Assembly: GCA_900553885.1 (NCBI GenBank) | Contig: USFD01000003.1 | Coordinates: 4,543-68,542 of the forward strand | DNA from: an uncultured Ruminococcus sp. | GTDB taxonomy: Bacteria; Bacillota; Clostridia; Lachnospirales; Lachnospiraceae | Reading direction: 5' to 3' | DNA: 64,000 bases | Shown: positions 33,647 to 42,154 of the stretch, one piece after another | Layout of the letters: each line of letters begins with the position of its first letter | How positions within the stretch are numbered: the first letter of the stretch is position 1 | Program-made: the position numbers and the translations under genes | The notes under the pieces: model-generated | Database searches by the model: none | What the model was told of the DNA's origin: nothing | Seen by the model: only the letters and a program-made list of their open reading frames with translations

Positions 33647-34606
33647 ATGGCAGACTCTTGCCTGGCACGTTCGCTTACTGAACTAAGCGAACAGTTTTCC
33701 CGAAGAAACTGGAAATATCTGGACGTCCCCGCAGGCAGTCCCATGGAAAAATCTTATGCATGGCCTGCTGCCCCGGAAGAAGATATCATGATCTGTGTTC
33801 ACAAAGGCCGGGAAGTCCGCGAGGAATTCCATCGGCAGGATTTTTTCTTTTTTAATTTCGCTTACAAAGGAGATTATAGCGCGCTGAGTTACCGGTCCGA
33901 TAATCCGATCACAGTACACGAAAACGAATGCTATATCGGTCAGCCGTTTACCGGATATGCACTCTGTGTCCACAGTCCGGAAGAGATCATTATTATCGGC
34001 ATCCTGATCCGGAAAGAAACATTCTTCCGGACTTTTCTGCCTGTACTTTCCTCAGATTCCAGGCTGTTTCACTTTTTTCTGGCGCCGCAGACAAATGCGT
34101 ATTCAGACCGGTATATCCGTCTGCATTTTGACGATCCTGCCTCCGTACGAACCCTTCTGGAAATGATGGTGGTGGAATATGCCTCCCCGCAGGAGGACAC
34201 CCAGACAATCCTTCAGCCTATGGTGCTCACCCTTCTGATGCAGGTCGCCCGGCAGTACAAGCGTGCTGTTCCCGCGCCGGATCATGAGCGTCTCTCTGAC
34301 CGGATCATCCGGTACATGAACGAACACCCCGGGACTGTAACTTTAAAGGATATCGCAAAACATTTTTCTTATCATCCCAACTATGTCTCCGGGCTGCTGC
34401 GCCGTCAGACCGGGAAAACCTTTTCCGAACTCCAGCTGAAACAGCGGATGGAACGGGCTGTCAGTCTGCTGAAAGGAACCACTCTGTCCGTAGAAGAAAT
34501 TGCGGCTATGGTGGGCTATACAAATAACAGCAATTTTTATAAAGCTTTCCGGGAGTATTATCACCAGTCTCCGCGGCAATATTTCTCAAAGGAGGAACAG
34601 AAATGA
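33647..34606 (+). CDS. AraC family transcriptional regulator
   Basis: 319 residues with a cupin-like N-terminal effector domain and a C-terminal double HTH (about residues 218-315): VTLKDIAKHFSYHPNYVSGL and LSVEEIAAMVGYTNNSNFYK followed by the FREYYHQSPRQYF signature. AAAGGAGTG precedes the ATG. Its stop overlaps the start of a MerR gene, an unusual two-regulator operon. Confidence 0.9.
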   Translation: MADSCLARSLTELSEQFSRRNWKYLDVPAGSPMEKSYAWPAAPEEDIMICVHKGREVREEFHRQDFFFFNFAYKGDYSALSYRSDNPITVHENECYIGQPFTGYALCVHSPEEIIIIGILIRKETFFRTFLPVLSSDSRLFHFFLAPQTNAYSDRYIRLHFDDPASVRTLLEMMVVEYASPQEDTQTILQPMVLTLLMQVARQYKRAVPAPDHERLSDRIIRYMNEHPGTVTLKDIAKHFSYHPNYVSGLLRRQTGKTFSELQLKQRMERAVSLLKGTTLSVEEIAAMVGYTNNSNFYKAFREYYHQSPRQYFSKEEQK

Positions 34607-35418
34607 AATATAAAATCGGAACAGTTGCCAGACTCTTAGGTGTCTCACCGGAGACTCTGCGCCTGTATGAACGGAACGGAATTCTCCATTCTGACCGTGG
34701 AGAAGGCGAAAACGGCTACCGGTATTACAGCCGTCTGGATATTACGGCTCTTACACGTGCCCGCGCCTATCACCAGTACGGCTTTTCTTTAAAGGAGACT
34801 GAAAGTCTGATTAACACAGATGATGTTGATTATGTTCTGCAGGAGTATCAGCTCCGGGCCGATGCACTGGAGAAAGAGATTCTCCGGAAGCAGAAAATCC
34901 TCGGGTATCTGAAGCGGATTTCCACTCTTCTTGAGCAGCTTCCTGCTGAATTATGGAAAATCCGTCCGGAAACCAGACCCGGGATCTACAGGCTGGAATT
35001 TATGAAAGGAGAAGAACTGATCCTGAAGCAGGAACAGATGGATCTGTTCCCGCAATGGGTCGGGCTTGCACCCTTTGCATTTCCGTCCCAGCGGAACTGC
35101 TGGAGCAGTCTGGAAAAAGGGGCTGATGAAAGCTTCTCGGCTCTCGGGGTAATGGAAGAAGACGCCCGTTCACTGGGTATGCCCTCTTTTCTGTCCGGCG
35201 GCATATACTGCCCTCCGGTCAGATGTCTTTATACAGTAGTGGAAATTTCGGAAGAAAATGCATCCTGTGTTAAGTATCTTGCCCATCTGAAACAATATGT
35301 TCATGAAAATCATATAACCGTAACCGGAGATCCCATCTGCCGCACCTTTCTGTCCATGAATAAAAAGGAAGATTACAGACGGTTCCGTCATATCTGGCTT
35401 CCTGTCGCAGAGGCATAA
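34603..35418 (+). CDS. MerR family regulator with effector-binding domain
   Basis: 271 residues. N-terminal MerR HTH (KIGTVARLLGVSPETLRLYE, then NGYRYYSRLDI), a dimer coiled coil near residues 82-112, and a C-terminal 150-residue GyrI/BmrR-like ligand domain. It overlaps the AraC gene by four bases. The next promoter, in front of the chromate-type transporter genes, has the 19-base spacer that MerR proteins need, so this protein probably activates it. Confidence 0.88.
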   Translation: MKYKIGTVARLLGVSPETLRLYERNGILHSDRGEGENGYRYYSRLDITALTRARAYHQYGFSLKETESLINTDDVDYVLQEYQLRADALEKEILRKQKILGYLKRISTLLEQLPAELWKIRPETRPGIYRLEFMKGEELILKQEQMDLFPQWVGLAPFAFPSQRNCWSSLEKGADESFSALGVMEEDARSLGMPSFLSGGIYCPPVRCLYTVVEISEENASCVKYLAHLKQYVHENHITVTGDPICRTFLSMNKKEDYRRFRHIWLPVAEA

Positions 35419-35445
35419 AACAGATTTCATCATACGCTCCTTTTC

Positions 35446-35476
35446 TTGACTCTACACAAGGTTTAAGGTTTATAAT
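35446..35476 (+). promoter_or_regulatory. MerR-type promoter with 19-bp spacer
   Basis: TTGACT (35446-35451), 19-base spacer containing ACACAAGGTTTAAGG, TATAAT (35471-35476). The overlong spacer between consensus elements is the hallmark of MerR-activated promoters. It also shows that the ATG at 35475 is inside the -10 and cannot be a start codon. Confidence 0.75.
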
Positions 35477-35504
35477 GGCCGATGTCAGAGAGGAGGAACA
35501 CAAA

Positions 35505-36068
35505 GTGAAAACATGGAAAAAGGCTCTTATTCTTTTCGGACAGTTCTTTCAGTTCGGCTGCTTTACCTTCGGAGGCGGATGGAGCATTATAGCCCAGATG
35601 CAGAAACTGTATGTGGAAAAGGAGAAAACAATTACCAGTCAGGAACTTCTGGATATCACCAGCGTGGGACGCAGTCTGCCGGGAACTATGATCGGCAACG
35701 TAGCCATGCTGTACGGATACCGGGCAGGCGGAATTGTCTGCGGAATTGCCTGTGTTATCGCCATGATCATACCACCCATGATCGTCTTATCACTGATCAC
35801 ATATTTCTACACCCTTTTTAAAGAAAATATCTGGTTCATGAGCGCAATGACGGGAGTCCGGGCAGCGATTGTTCCGATTATCGCAAGCGCGGCCGTCAAT
35901 ATGGTAAAGGGCGCGTTCCGTTTCCCGCCCTGCTTTATTCTGGCCGCCGCTTCTTTCGCGCTTTACTTTTTCTTCCATGTAAGCTGCGCGGCACTGGTAG
36001 TAATGGGAGTTATCTGCGGCATCCTGATCTGTGAATATTACGAGAGAAGGGAGCGGAAAAAGTCATGA
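35505..36068 (+). CDS. chromate transporter (ChrA short-chain), first subunit
   Basis: 187 residues from GTG at 35505, chosen because AGAGGAGG lies 9-10 bases upstream and the earlier ATG belongs to the promoter. One CHR domain with FTFGGGWSIIAQMQ and SLPGTMIGNVAMLYGY motifs and about six helices. Short ChrA proteins act in pairs with inverted topology; the partner overlaps by four bases. The natural substrate in gut anaerobes is uncertain; chromate or sulfate-like anions are suggested by the family. Confidence 0.85.
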   Translation: MKTWKKALILFGQFFQFGCFTFGGGWSIIAQMQKLYVEKEKTITSQELLDITSVGRSLPGTMIGNVAMLYGYRAGGIVCGIACVIAMIIPPMIVLSLITYFYTLFKENIWFMSAMTGVRAAIVPIIASAAVNMVKGAFRFPPCFILAAASFALYFFFHVSCAALVVMGVICGILICEYYERRERKKS

Positions 36069-36601
36069 TCCTTACACTGCTCAGACTTTTCTGGAGTTTT
36101 GTAAAAATCGGTTTCACCAGTTTCGGCGGTCTGTCCATGATCCCGCTGATCACCCATGAGGTTGTATCCAACGGATGGATGAATTTAAGTGAAGTCTCCG
36201 ACATCGTAGCAATTGCGGAAATGACTCCGGGACCGCTGGGGCTGAACTGCGCCACCTTTGCCGGAATCCATGCGGCAGGCATTCCCGGTGCTGTTATTGC
36301 AAATCTGGGCGTACTGACGCCTACTTTTACCGTTGCTCTTCTGGCTGGTATTTTCTTTAAGAAATTCCAGGACAGCCGCCGTATGGATCAGCTGCTGGCA
36401 GGCGTGCGCCCTGTCTGCATCGGCCTTCTGGCAGGGGTTATTGTCTCTTTCTGCCAGACGAACTATGTGGTGGATTCTGCGATCAGTCCCGCTGCAGTCA
36501 TTATCGGCGTGATTGACCTGATTCTGCTGTTTAAATGGAAGGTCAGCATTCCGAAAATTATCCTTCTGAGTGCGGTTCTCGGGCTGATCCTGTTTCATTA
36601 G
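36065..36601 (+). CDS. chromate transporter (ChrA short-chain), second subunit
   Basis: 178 residues, one CHR domain: FVKIGFTSFGGLSMIPLI near the N-terminus and EMTPGPLGLNCATFAGIHAAG in the middle. Start overlaps the first subunit's stop, so the two are translationally coupled and probably form one antiparallel transporter. Confidence 0.88.
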   Translation: MILTLLRLFWSFVKIGFTSFGGLSMIPLITHEVVSNGWMNLSEVSDIVAIAEMTPGPLGLNCATFAGIHAAGIPGAVIANLGVLTPTFTVALLAGIFFKKFQDSRRMDQLLAGVRPVCIGLLAGVIVSFCQTNYVVDSAISPAAVIIGVIDLILLFKWKVSIPKIILLSAVLGLILFH

Positions 36602-36748
36602 CTGCTCATAACTTCGGGCTTTGTGGGCATTTTCTCCGTCAGACTTATCATAAATTCCGTATTCCTGTAGAATACAGTTATGCAGATTCCCACCCCGGCG
36701 CCATGCCGCATATCGTATACAAACCGGCATGATGAAAGGAGACCGCTT

Positions 36749-37591
36749 ATGATCGAAATCCATTTATTTGAACAGCTCGTAGCTTTCGCCTCCTGCGGCA
36801 CACTGTCAGCGGCGGCGGAACAGCTCCATATCTCCCAGCCTGCCTTAAGCCGCTCTATGCAGCGTCTGGAAGACGAGCTGGGCGTCAGACTATTCGAACG
36901 TCAGAAAAGCCGGCTTACCCTGAATGAAACCGGGAAGCTGGCTGTCCAGTGCGCCCGGAATCTTCTTCTTCAGGAAAATACCATAATCGGACAGATCCGT
37001 GAATTTGACCGGAAAAAGCATACCATTTCCGTCGGTTTCTGCACTCCGGTCCTGATCCCGGATTTCGTTTCTCTTCTTTCCAGACTTTATGAAGGAATGA
37101 CCATCTCCACGGAAGTGACCGGAGATTCCCGGCTGACGGATCTGCTCCGAGAAAACAGGTATCAGCTTGTCGTCCTCAATGAAAAACCGGATGAGGATAT
37201 TTTTTATTCTCTTCCCATTGAGAGGGAGCATCTCTATGTCTTGCTTCCGCCTTCCCACCCGCTGGCTGACGCCGCCGGCCTGTATCTGAAAGATCTGAAC
37301 GGGCAGACTTTTCTTCTCTACTCCCGGATTGGTTTCTGGGACGGGCTGTGCCGCCGTAAGATGCCGGACTCCCGTTTTCTTCTGCAGCAGGAAATGGACG
37401 TTCTGGGAGAACTGGTTGAAAATTCTGCTTTCCCCGCCTTTACTACCGACTACGTCATGAAACGCTCCCGGCAGGAATCCGGCAGGAACATTATCCCGAT
37501 TCTGGATAAAGAGGCAAATGTCACATATTACTGCACCTGTCTGAAATCGGAAAAAGACAGATTTATGCCGGTATTCCGTCACTTTTCCTGA
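36749..37591 (+). CDS. LysR family transcriptional regulator
   Basis: 280 residues from ATG at 36749 (AAAGGAG upstream). LysR HTH LSAAAEQLHISQPALSRSMQ at residues about 17-36, then a periplasmic-binding-like effector domain. It is somewhat short for the family and its last 13 bases overlap the end of a truncated aldo/keto reductase gene on the other strand, so its own end may have been altered by the same rearrangement. Confidence 0.87.
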   Translation: MIEIHLFEQLVAFASCGTLSAAAEQLHISQPALSRSMQRLEDELGVRLFERQKSRLTLNETGKLAVQCARNLLLQENTIIGQIREFDRKKHTISVGFCTPVLIPDFVSLLSRLYEGMTISTEVTGDSRLTDLLRENRYQLVVLNEKPDEDIFYSLPIEREHLYVLLPPSHPLADAAGLYLKDLNGQTFLLYSRIGFWDGLCRRKMPDSRFLLQQEMDVLGELVENSAFPAFTTDYVMKRSRQESGRNIIPILDKEANVTYYCTCLKSEKDRFMPVFRHFS

Positions 37592-37971
37592 CCGTAAGCA
37601 TAAGCTTCCTCCATTGCGCGGTATGCTCCGGTATAATCTCCCATAGGCTGGTGGATCAGGTACAGATCCAGATAGTCCAGACCAAGATTGTCCAGGGATG
37701 TCCGGATCGCTTTCTTTGCCGCCTCATAACCTGCGTCCTGTACCCACAGTTTTGTAGTAATAAACAGCTCTTCACGGGGAACGCCGCATTTCCTTACGGC
37801 CTCTCCCACTGCTTTTTCATTCATATAGGCTGCTGCCGTATCGATCAGGCGATATCCGCTTGCGATGGCATCCAGAACAGCCTGCTCGCACTGCGCCGGA
37901 TCCGGCACCTGAAATACCCCGAATCCTTCCATAGGCATTTTTAATCCGTTATTCAATGCTATATATTCCAT
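37579..37971 (-). pseudogene. aldo/keto reductase, C-terminally truncated
   Basis: 130 residues covering only the first half of a normal 270-285 residue AKR barrel: GFGVFQVPD, the catalytic Asp/Tyr region RLIDTAAAYMNEKAVGEAVR, the Lys in TTKLWV and the His in YLIHQP are all present. It then breaks off after AYRAMEEAYAYG, where relatives continue with GKIRAIGVSNF. No NADPH-binding C-terminal half exists downstream, where the LysR gene ends. Probably non-functional. Confidence 0.8.
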
Positions 37972-38010
37972 GTTTGACTCCTCCTTGAATATCTGCTGAA
38001 TGTACTTTCT

Positions 38011-38032
38011 CTTTACAATCTATATTGTAGAG
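38011..38032. promoter_or_regulatory. dyad upstream of truncated reductase
   Basis: CTTTACAAT / ATTGTAGAG arms around CTAT, about 40 bases before the reductase start. It looks like a regulator site whose regulator gene is no longer next to it; 38033-38132 holds no gene I can recognise. Confidence 0.4.
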
Positions 38033-38132
38033 TGTCTTTCCTGAAAAGTACAATGCCGATTCAGCAGAAGTCTATAACCTGGACGCATACCTGCAAAAAA
38101 CAAATCTGTACATACAGGTGCTGCGGCTGTTG

Positions 38133-39584
38133 TCAGGCGTTTTGCATCTGCACCGGTTTTCCTATATTTTTCAGCGTTTTCTTAAACTGGACTGCAAAGA
38201 GGAACGCTGTAAATGTCACTGCCAGAAGATCTGCGATAGGTTCTGCCATATATACAGCCATCGTCTGGTTTGAGCGGATAATCCGGGGCATAATATAGAT
38301 CAGCGGGATCAGAAGAATGAACTTTCTCATCACTGCGACTATGATAGATTCCGCCGCTTTTCCCAGCGCGTTAAATGTCATCTGGCATGCCATCTGTATG
38401 CCGAACAGGAACATGGAACCCATATAGATCCGAAGCGCCGTCTTCGTATATTCCATCAGCTGTCCGTCCGAAGTAAACATGGCCGCGAATCCTCCCGGAA
38501 ATACCATGACCAGAAGCCACAGGAGAACCGAATAGCACAGGCTTGCTTTAAGTAGCAGCTTAAAGGCTGCACGCACTCTTCCGGAATCCCCGGCTCCGTA
38601 ACAGTAACTGATGATCGGCTGCGCTCCCTGTCCCAGCCCCTGAAGGGGAAGCATGGCGAACTGCATTACACTTGTCAGGATCGTCATGGCTCCTACGGCA
38701 ATATCTCCTCCGTAATTCTGGAGAGAACTGTTAAAGCACACCGAAATCACACTCTCGCTTGCCTGCATGATAAAGGTTGCAACTCCCAGCGCCAGACAGG
38801 GAAGAATGATCTTTGGCGTAAGTCCCAGATTTCTTTTCTTTATCTTCAGGAAAGTCTTCTTCCCGCACAGGAAGCTGACAACCCAGATACAGGAAAGTGC
38901 CTGAGAGATAATCGTGGCAAGCGCGGCTCCCCGCACATCCATGTTAAATCCGAAGATGAATATAGGGTCCAGAATGATATTGGCAACTGCACCGATCAGC
39001 ACGGAAAGCATTCCTGTCTTCGCGAATCCCTGCGCCGTGATGAATGCATTCATACCGAGCGTAAGCTCTACAAAGATTGTTCCAAGTGCATAGATGTTCA
39101 TATAGCTGACGCCGTATTCAATGGTATTCTCGCTTGCGCCGAATGCCATAAGGAAATCCCGGTTCCAGATCAGCAGGACAGCCGTAAGTATAACAGATAT
39201 GATAATCTGAAGTACAAAACAGTTTCCCAGCGTCTTCTCCGCTGATTCTTTCTCTTTCTTTCCCATAAATATAGAGGCACGGGGAGCTCCGCCATAGCCC
39301 ACCAGCGCCGCAAAAGCCGAGACGATCATGATCAGCGGCATACAGACGCCCACACCTGTCAGGGCCGTTGCGCCGATCTCCGGAATATGTCCGATATAGA
39401 TTCTGTCTACAATGTTGTAAAGCATATTGATCAGCTGGGCAGCCACGGTCGGCAGCGCCAGTTTGAGAAGCAGTCTGCCCAGCGGCTCCGTCCGCAGGAA
39501 TTCTTTTTCCCCGTTTTCTCCGGTACCGGTGCTTTCTTCCGACTGTGCGTTTCTCTGATCCTGTTCCCTTTGTTTCATGACCAT
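38133..39584 (-). CDS. MATE family multidrug exporter
   Basis: 483 residues, 12 helices, with the MATE N-lobe LPTVAAQLINMLYNIVDRIY near residue 45 and GLGQGAQPIISYCYGAGD in the C-lobe. Exports cationic drugs by sodium or proton exchange. The first 35 residues are a charged cytoplasmic extension (TGTGENGEKEF). Start overlaps the stop of the MarR gene by ten bases, so the pair is one operon. Confidence 0.93.
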   Translation of the reverse strand: MVMKQREQDQRNAQSEESTGTGENGEKEFLRTEPLGRLLLKLALPTVAAQLINMLYNIVDRIYIGHIPEIGATALTGVGVCMPLIMIVSAFAALVGYGGAPRASIFMGKKEKESAEKTLGNCFVLQIIISVILTAVLLIWNRDFLMAFGASENTIEYGVSYMNIYALGTIFVELTLGMNAFITAQGFAKTGMLSVLIGAVANIILDPIFIFGFNMDVRGAALATIISQALSCIWVVSFLCGKKTFLKIKKRNLGLTPKIILPCLALGVATFIMQASESVISVCFNSSLQNYGGDIAVGAMTILTSVMQFAMLPLQGLGQGAQPIISYCYGAGDSGRVRAAFKLLLKASLCYSVLLWLLVMVFPGGFAAMFTSDGQLMEYTKTALRIYMGSMFLFGIQMACQMTFNALGKAAESIIVAVMRKFILLIPLIYIMPRIIRSNQTMAVYMAEPIADLLAVTFTAFLFAVQFKKTLKNIGKPVQMQNA

Positions 39585-40024
39585 TTTCTTCCTTCCATTG
39601 CTTTTTTTGTATTATCAAACAACCTGCGCATAAACCGGTCCTGCATCTCCAGTTCTTCCCTTGTAAATCCCTCCAGAACGGTTTCCAGAAATTCATTCCT
39701 GACCTCATCGACTGTGGCCGTTACGGGTCCTGCCTGGGGCATAAGCTTCAGATGGATCTTCCTCCTGTCCTCTGTATCCGGGATCCGCTCCAGAAGGGAT
39801 TTCCGGATCAGGGAATCCACCCCTTTGGACACCGCTCCTTTGGACAGCATACGCAGCTCCACAATATCCGCCGCCGTATCTTTGCCCGGATTATTCTGAA
39901 GAAAGCTGATAATATCAGCCTCAATCACCGTAAGGTCGTGTTCCATACATACTTTCTTTAACAGCTTATCATACAGCCGGAACAGACTGCGAAACCCTGT
40001 AAATAATTCCGTACTCCTTTTCAT
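39575..40024 (-). CDS. MarR family regulator of the MATE gene
   Basis: 149 residues from ATG at 40024 (AAAAGGAGCG upstream). Winged helix: TAADIVELRMLSKGAVSKGV then the wing RIPDTEDRRKIHLKL. Overlaps the MATE gene that it probably represses. Confidence 0.88.
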   Translation of the reverse strand: MKRSTELFTGFRSLFRLYDKLLKKVCMEHDLTVIEADIISFLQNNPGKDTAADIVELRMLSKGAVSKGVDSLIRKSLLERIPDTEDRRKIHLKLMPQAGPVTATVDEVRNEFLETVLEGFTREELEMQDRFMRRLFDNTKKAMEGRKWS

Positions 40025-40143
40025 CTCCGCGCTCCTTTTAGTTTTTGCAGCAACCGTTTCCATATAAACAGTTTCTTTATAAACCTTTCCAGGAAACCAT
40101 TATAGTACGAAAACCGGCATTGTCAATAAAAACGGGGAAAAAA

Positions 40144-40193
40144 CTGCCGGGACAGAGGAAGAACATTACAGTGGTCTTCCTCTGTCCCGGCAG
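40144..40193 (-). terminator. terminator of the MarR-ABC exporter operon
   Basis: Nineteen-base perfect arms CTGCCGGGACAGAGGAAGA and its complement with a 12-base loop, followed on the minus strand by TTTTTT. Confidence 0.92.
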
Positions 40194-40214
40194 ATCGTTT
40201 ATTTTGCCGTATTC

Positions 40215-42113
40215 CTATGCAGCGAAATTTCCGGTATACAGCTGATAGTATTTTCCTTTGGCCGCGATCAGCTCATCGTGGGTTCCTCTCTCAATGATCC
40301 GTCCCTGCTCCATGACCATGATACAGTCGGAGTTCTTGACGGTAGACAGACGGTGGGCGATGACAAATGTGGTACGTCCTTTCATCAGTGCGTCCATACC
40401 TGCCTGAACCAGTTTCTCGGTACGTGTATCAATGGATGACGTGGCCTCGTCGAGGATCAGCGCCGGCGGATCTGCAACTGCCGCACGGGCAATGGCAAGA
40501 AGCTGTCTCTGGCCCTGGCTTAAGTTTGCTCCGTCTCCCGTAAGCATCGTGTCGTATCCGTCCGGCAGACGGCGGATAAATCCGTCCGCATTGGCCAGTT
40601 TTGCGGCTTTGATACAGTCCTCATCGGTTGCGTCCAGCTTGCCGTAACGGATATTATCCATCACAGTTCCGGTAAACAGGTGGGTATCCTGAAGCACCAT
40701 ACCCAGAGATCTCCTCAGATCCGGTTTCTTGATCTTATTGATATTGATGCCGTCGTAGCGGATCTTTCCGTCTGCGATATCATAGAAGCGGTTAATCAGG
40801 TTGGTAATCGTCGTCTTTCCGGCTCCGGTTGCGCCGACAAAGGCAATCTTCTGTCCTGGTTTCGCATACAGGCTGATATTGTGAAGCACGATCTTATTCT
40901 CGTCATAACCGAAGTCTACGTCGTCAAGGACAACTGCGCCTTCCTGTTTTGTATAGGTGACAGTGCCTTCTGCTTTGTGGGGATGTTTCCATGCCCAGAT
41001 ATTCGTCCGGACCGGTGACTCCGTCAGGTTGCCGTTCTCATCTTCCACGGCATTGACAAGTTCTACATATCCCTCGTCTTTTTCCGGTTCCTGATCCATC
41101 AGATCGAAGACACGCTGTGCGCCGGCTGCGGCGTTGACAACGAAGTTGATCTGCTGGCTGACCTGCGTGATGGGGTTCGTAAAGCTCTTGTTCAGTCCGA
41201 CAAATGTAACGACCGTACCGATAGTCACTCCTGCCAGGCCGTTGATCCCCAGGATCGCTCCCACGATCGCCACCAGCGCATAACTGATCCAGCCGATATT
41301 GGCATTGATCGGCATCAGCAGGTTGGCATAACGGTTCGCCTTGTTGGTACTGTTTCTCAGCTTCTCATTTACTTCGTGGAAGTCTCTCATTGCAGCCTCT
41401 TCATGACAGAACACCTTTACTACTTTCTGGCCGTCCAGCATTTCCTCGATAAAGCCGTCCACAGCACCCAGATCAATCTGCTGGCGGATATAATACTTTC
41501 CGGACAGCTTGGAGAAATTGGATGTAACAAACAGCATAACTGCCGCCGTCAGTATGGAGATCACCGTAAGCGCCGGATTCAGGATGATCATCGTGATCAG
41601 TGTGGCTGCCATTGTGATAACTGAATTAATGATCTGCGGAATGCTCTGGCTCAACAGCTGCCTGAGGGTATCCACATCGTTTGTGTACACGGACATAATG
41701 TCGCCGTGTGCATGGGTATCAAAATATTTGATCGGCAGAGATTCCATCCTGCGGAACAGATCGTCTCTTAAGTGGCGCATGGTTCCCTGACTGACATTGA
41801 CCATAATACGGTTATAGGAAAATGCAGTGATAACGCCCACGCCCATGATACATGCCAGACGGATCAGATCTGAAGCAAGGCCGCTGAAATCATCGGTGCC
41901 GTTCTGAAGCATGGGGGTAATGTAATCATCCACCAGTGTCTGCGGGAACGTGGCCCCGACCACTGTCGCGATGGCGGTGATCAGGATACAGACGATAACA
42001 AGTATAAACGGATATTTATAATAATGGAGCATATACCGGATGACACGGTTTATAAGCTTTGCAGCTGTATTGACCCGGCCTCCTGATTTCTTCTTATTCG
42101 TTTTTTCGTTCAT
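40215..42113 (-). CDS. ABC exporter half-transporter, catalytic-site subunit
   Basis: 632 residues: six helices then an NBD with Walker A GATGAGKTT, signature LSQGQRQLL, Walker B ALILDEATSSID (catalytic Glu present) and switch IAHRLS. An insert of about 35 residues with ENGNLTESPVRT lies between TMD and NBD. Together with the upstream half-transporter it forms a heterodimeric multidrug exporter of the BmrCD/TM287-288 type in which this subunit holds the working Walker B. Confidence 0.93.
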   Translation of the reverse strand: MNEKTNKKKSGGRVNTAAKLINRVIRYMLHYYKYPFILVIVCILITAIATVVGATFPQTLVDDYITPMLQNGTDDFSGLASDLIRLACIMGVGVITAFSYNRIMVNVSQGTMRHLRDDLFRRMESLPIKYFDTHAHGDIMSVYTNDVDTLRQLLSQSIPQIINSVITMAATLITMIILNPALTVISILTAAVMLFVTSNFSKLSGKYYIRQQIDLGAVDGFIEEMLDGQKVVKVFCHEEAAMRDFHEVNEKLRNSTNKANRYANLLMPINANIGWISYALVAIVGAILGINGLAGVTIGTVVTFVGLNKSFTNPITQVSQQINFVVNAAAGAQRVFDLMDQEPEKDEGYVELVNAVEDENGNLTESPVRTNIWAWKHPHKAEGTVTYTKQEGAVVLDDVDFGYDENKIVLHNISLYAKPGQKIAFVGATGAGKTTITNLINRFYDIADGKIRYDGININKIKKPDLRRSLGMVLQDTHLFTGTVMDNIRYGKLDATDEDCIKAAKLANADGFIRRLPDGYDTMLTGDGANLSQGQRQLLAIARAAVADPPALILDEATSSIDTRTEKLVQAGMDALMKGRTTFVIAHRLSTVKNSDCIMVMEQGRIIERGTHDELIAAKGKYYQLYTGNFAA

Positions 42114-42154
42114 AGATCCGTTGTTCTCCTTTCCATATTTTTATGTTGTCCGGA

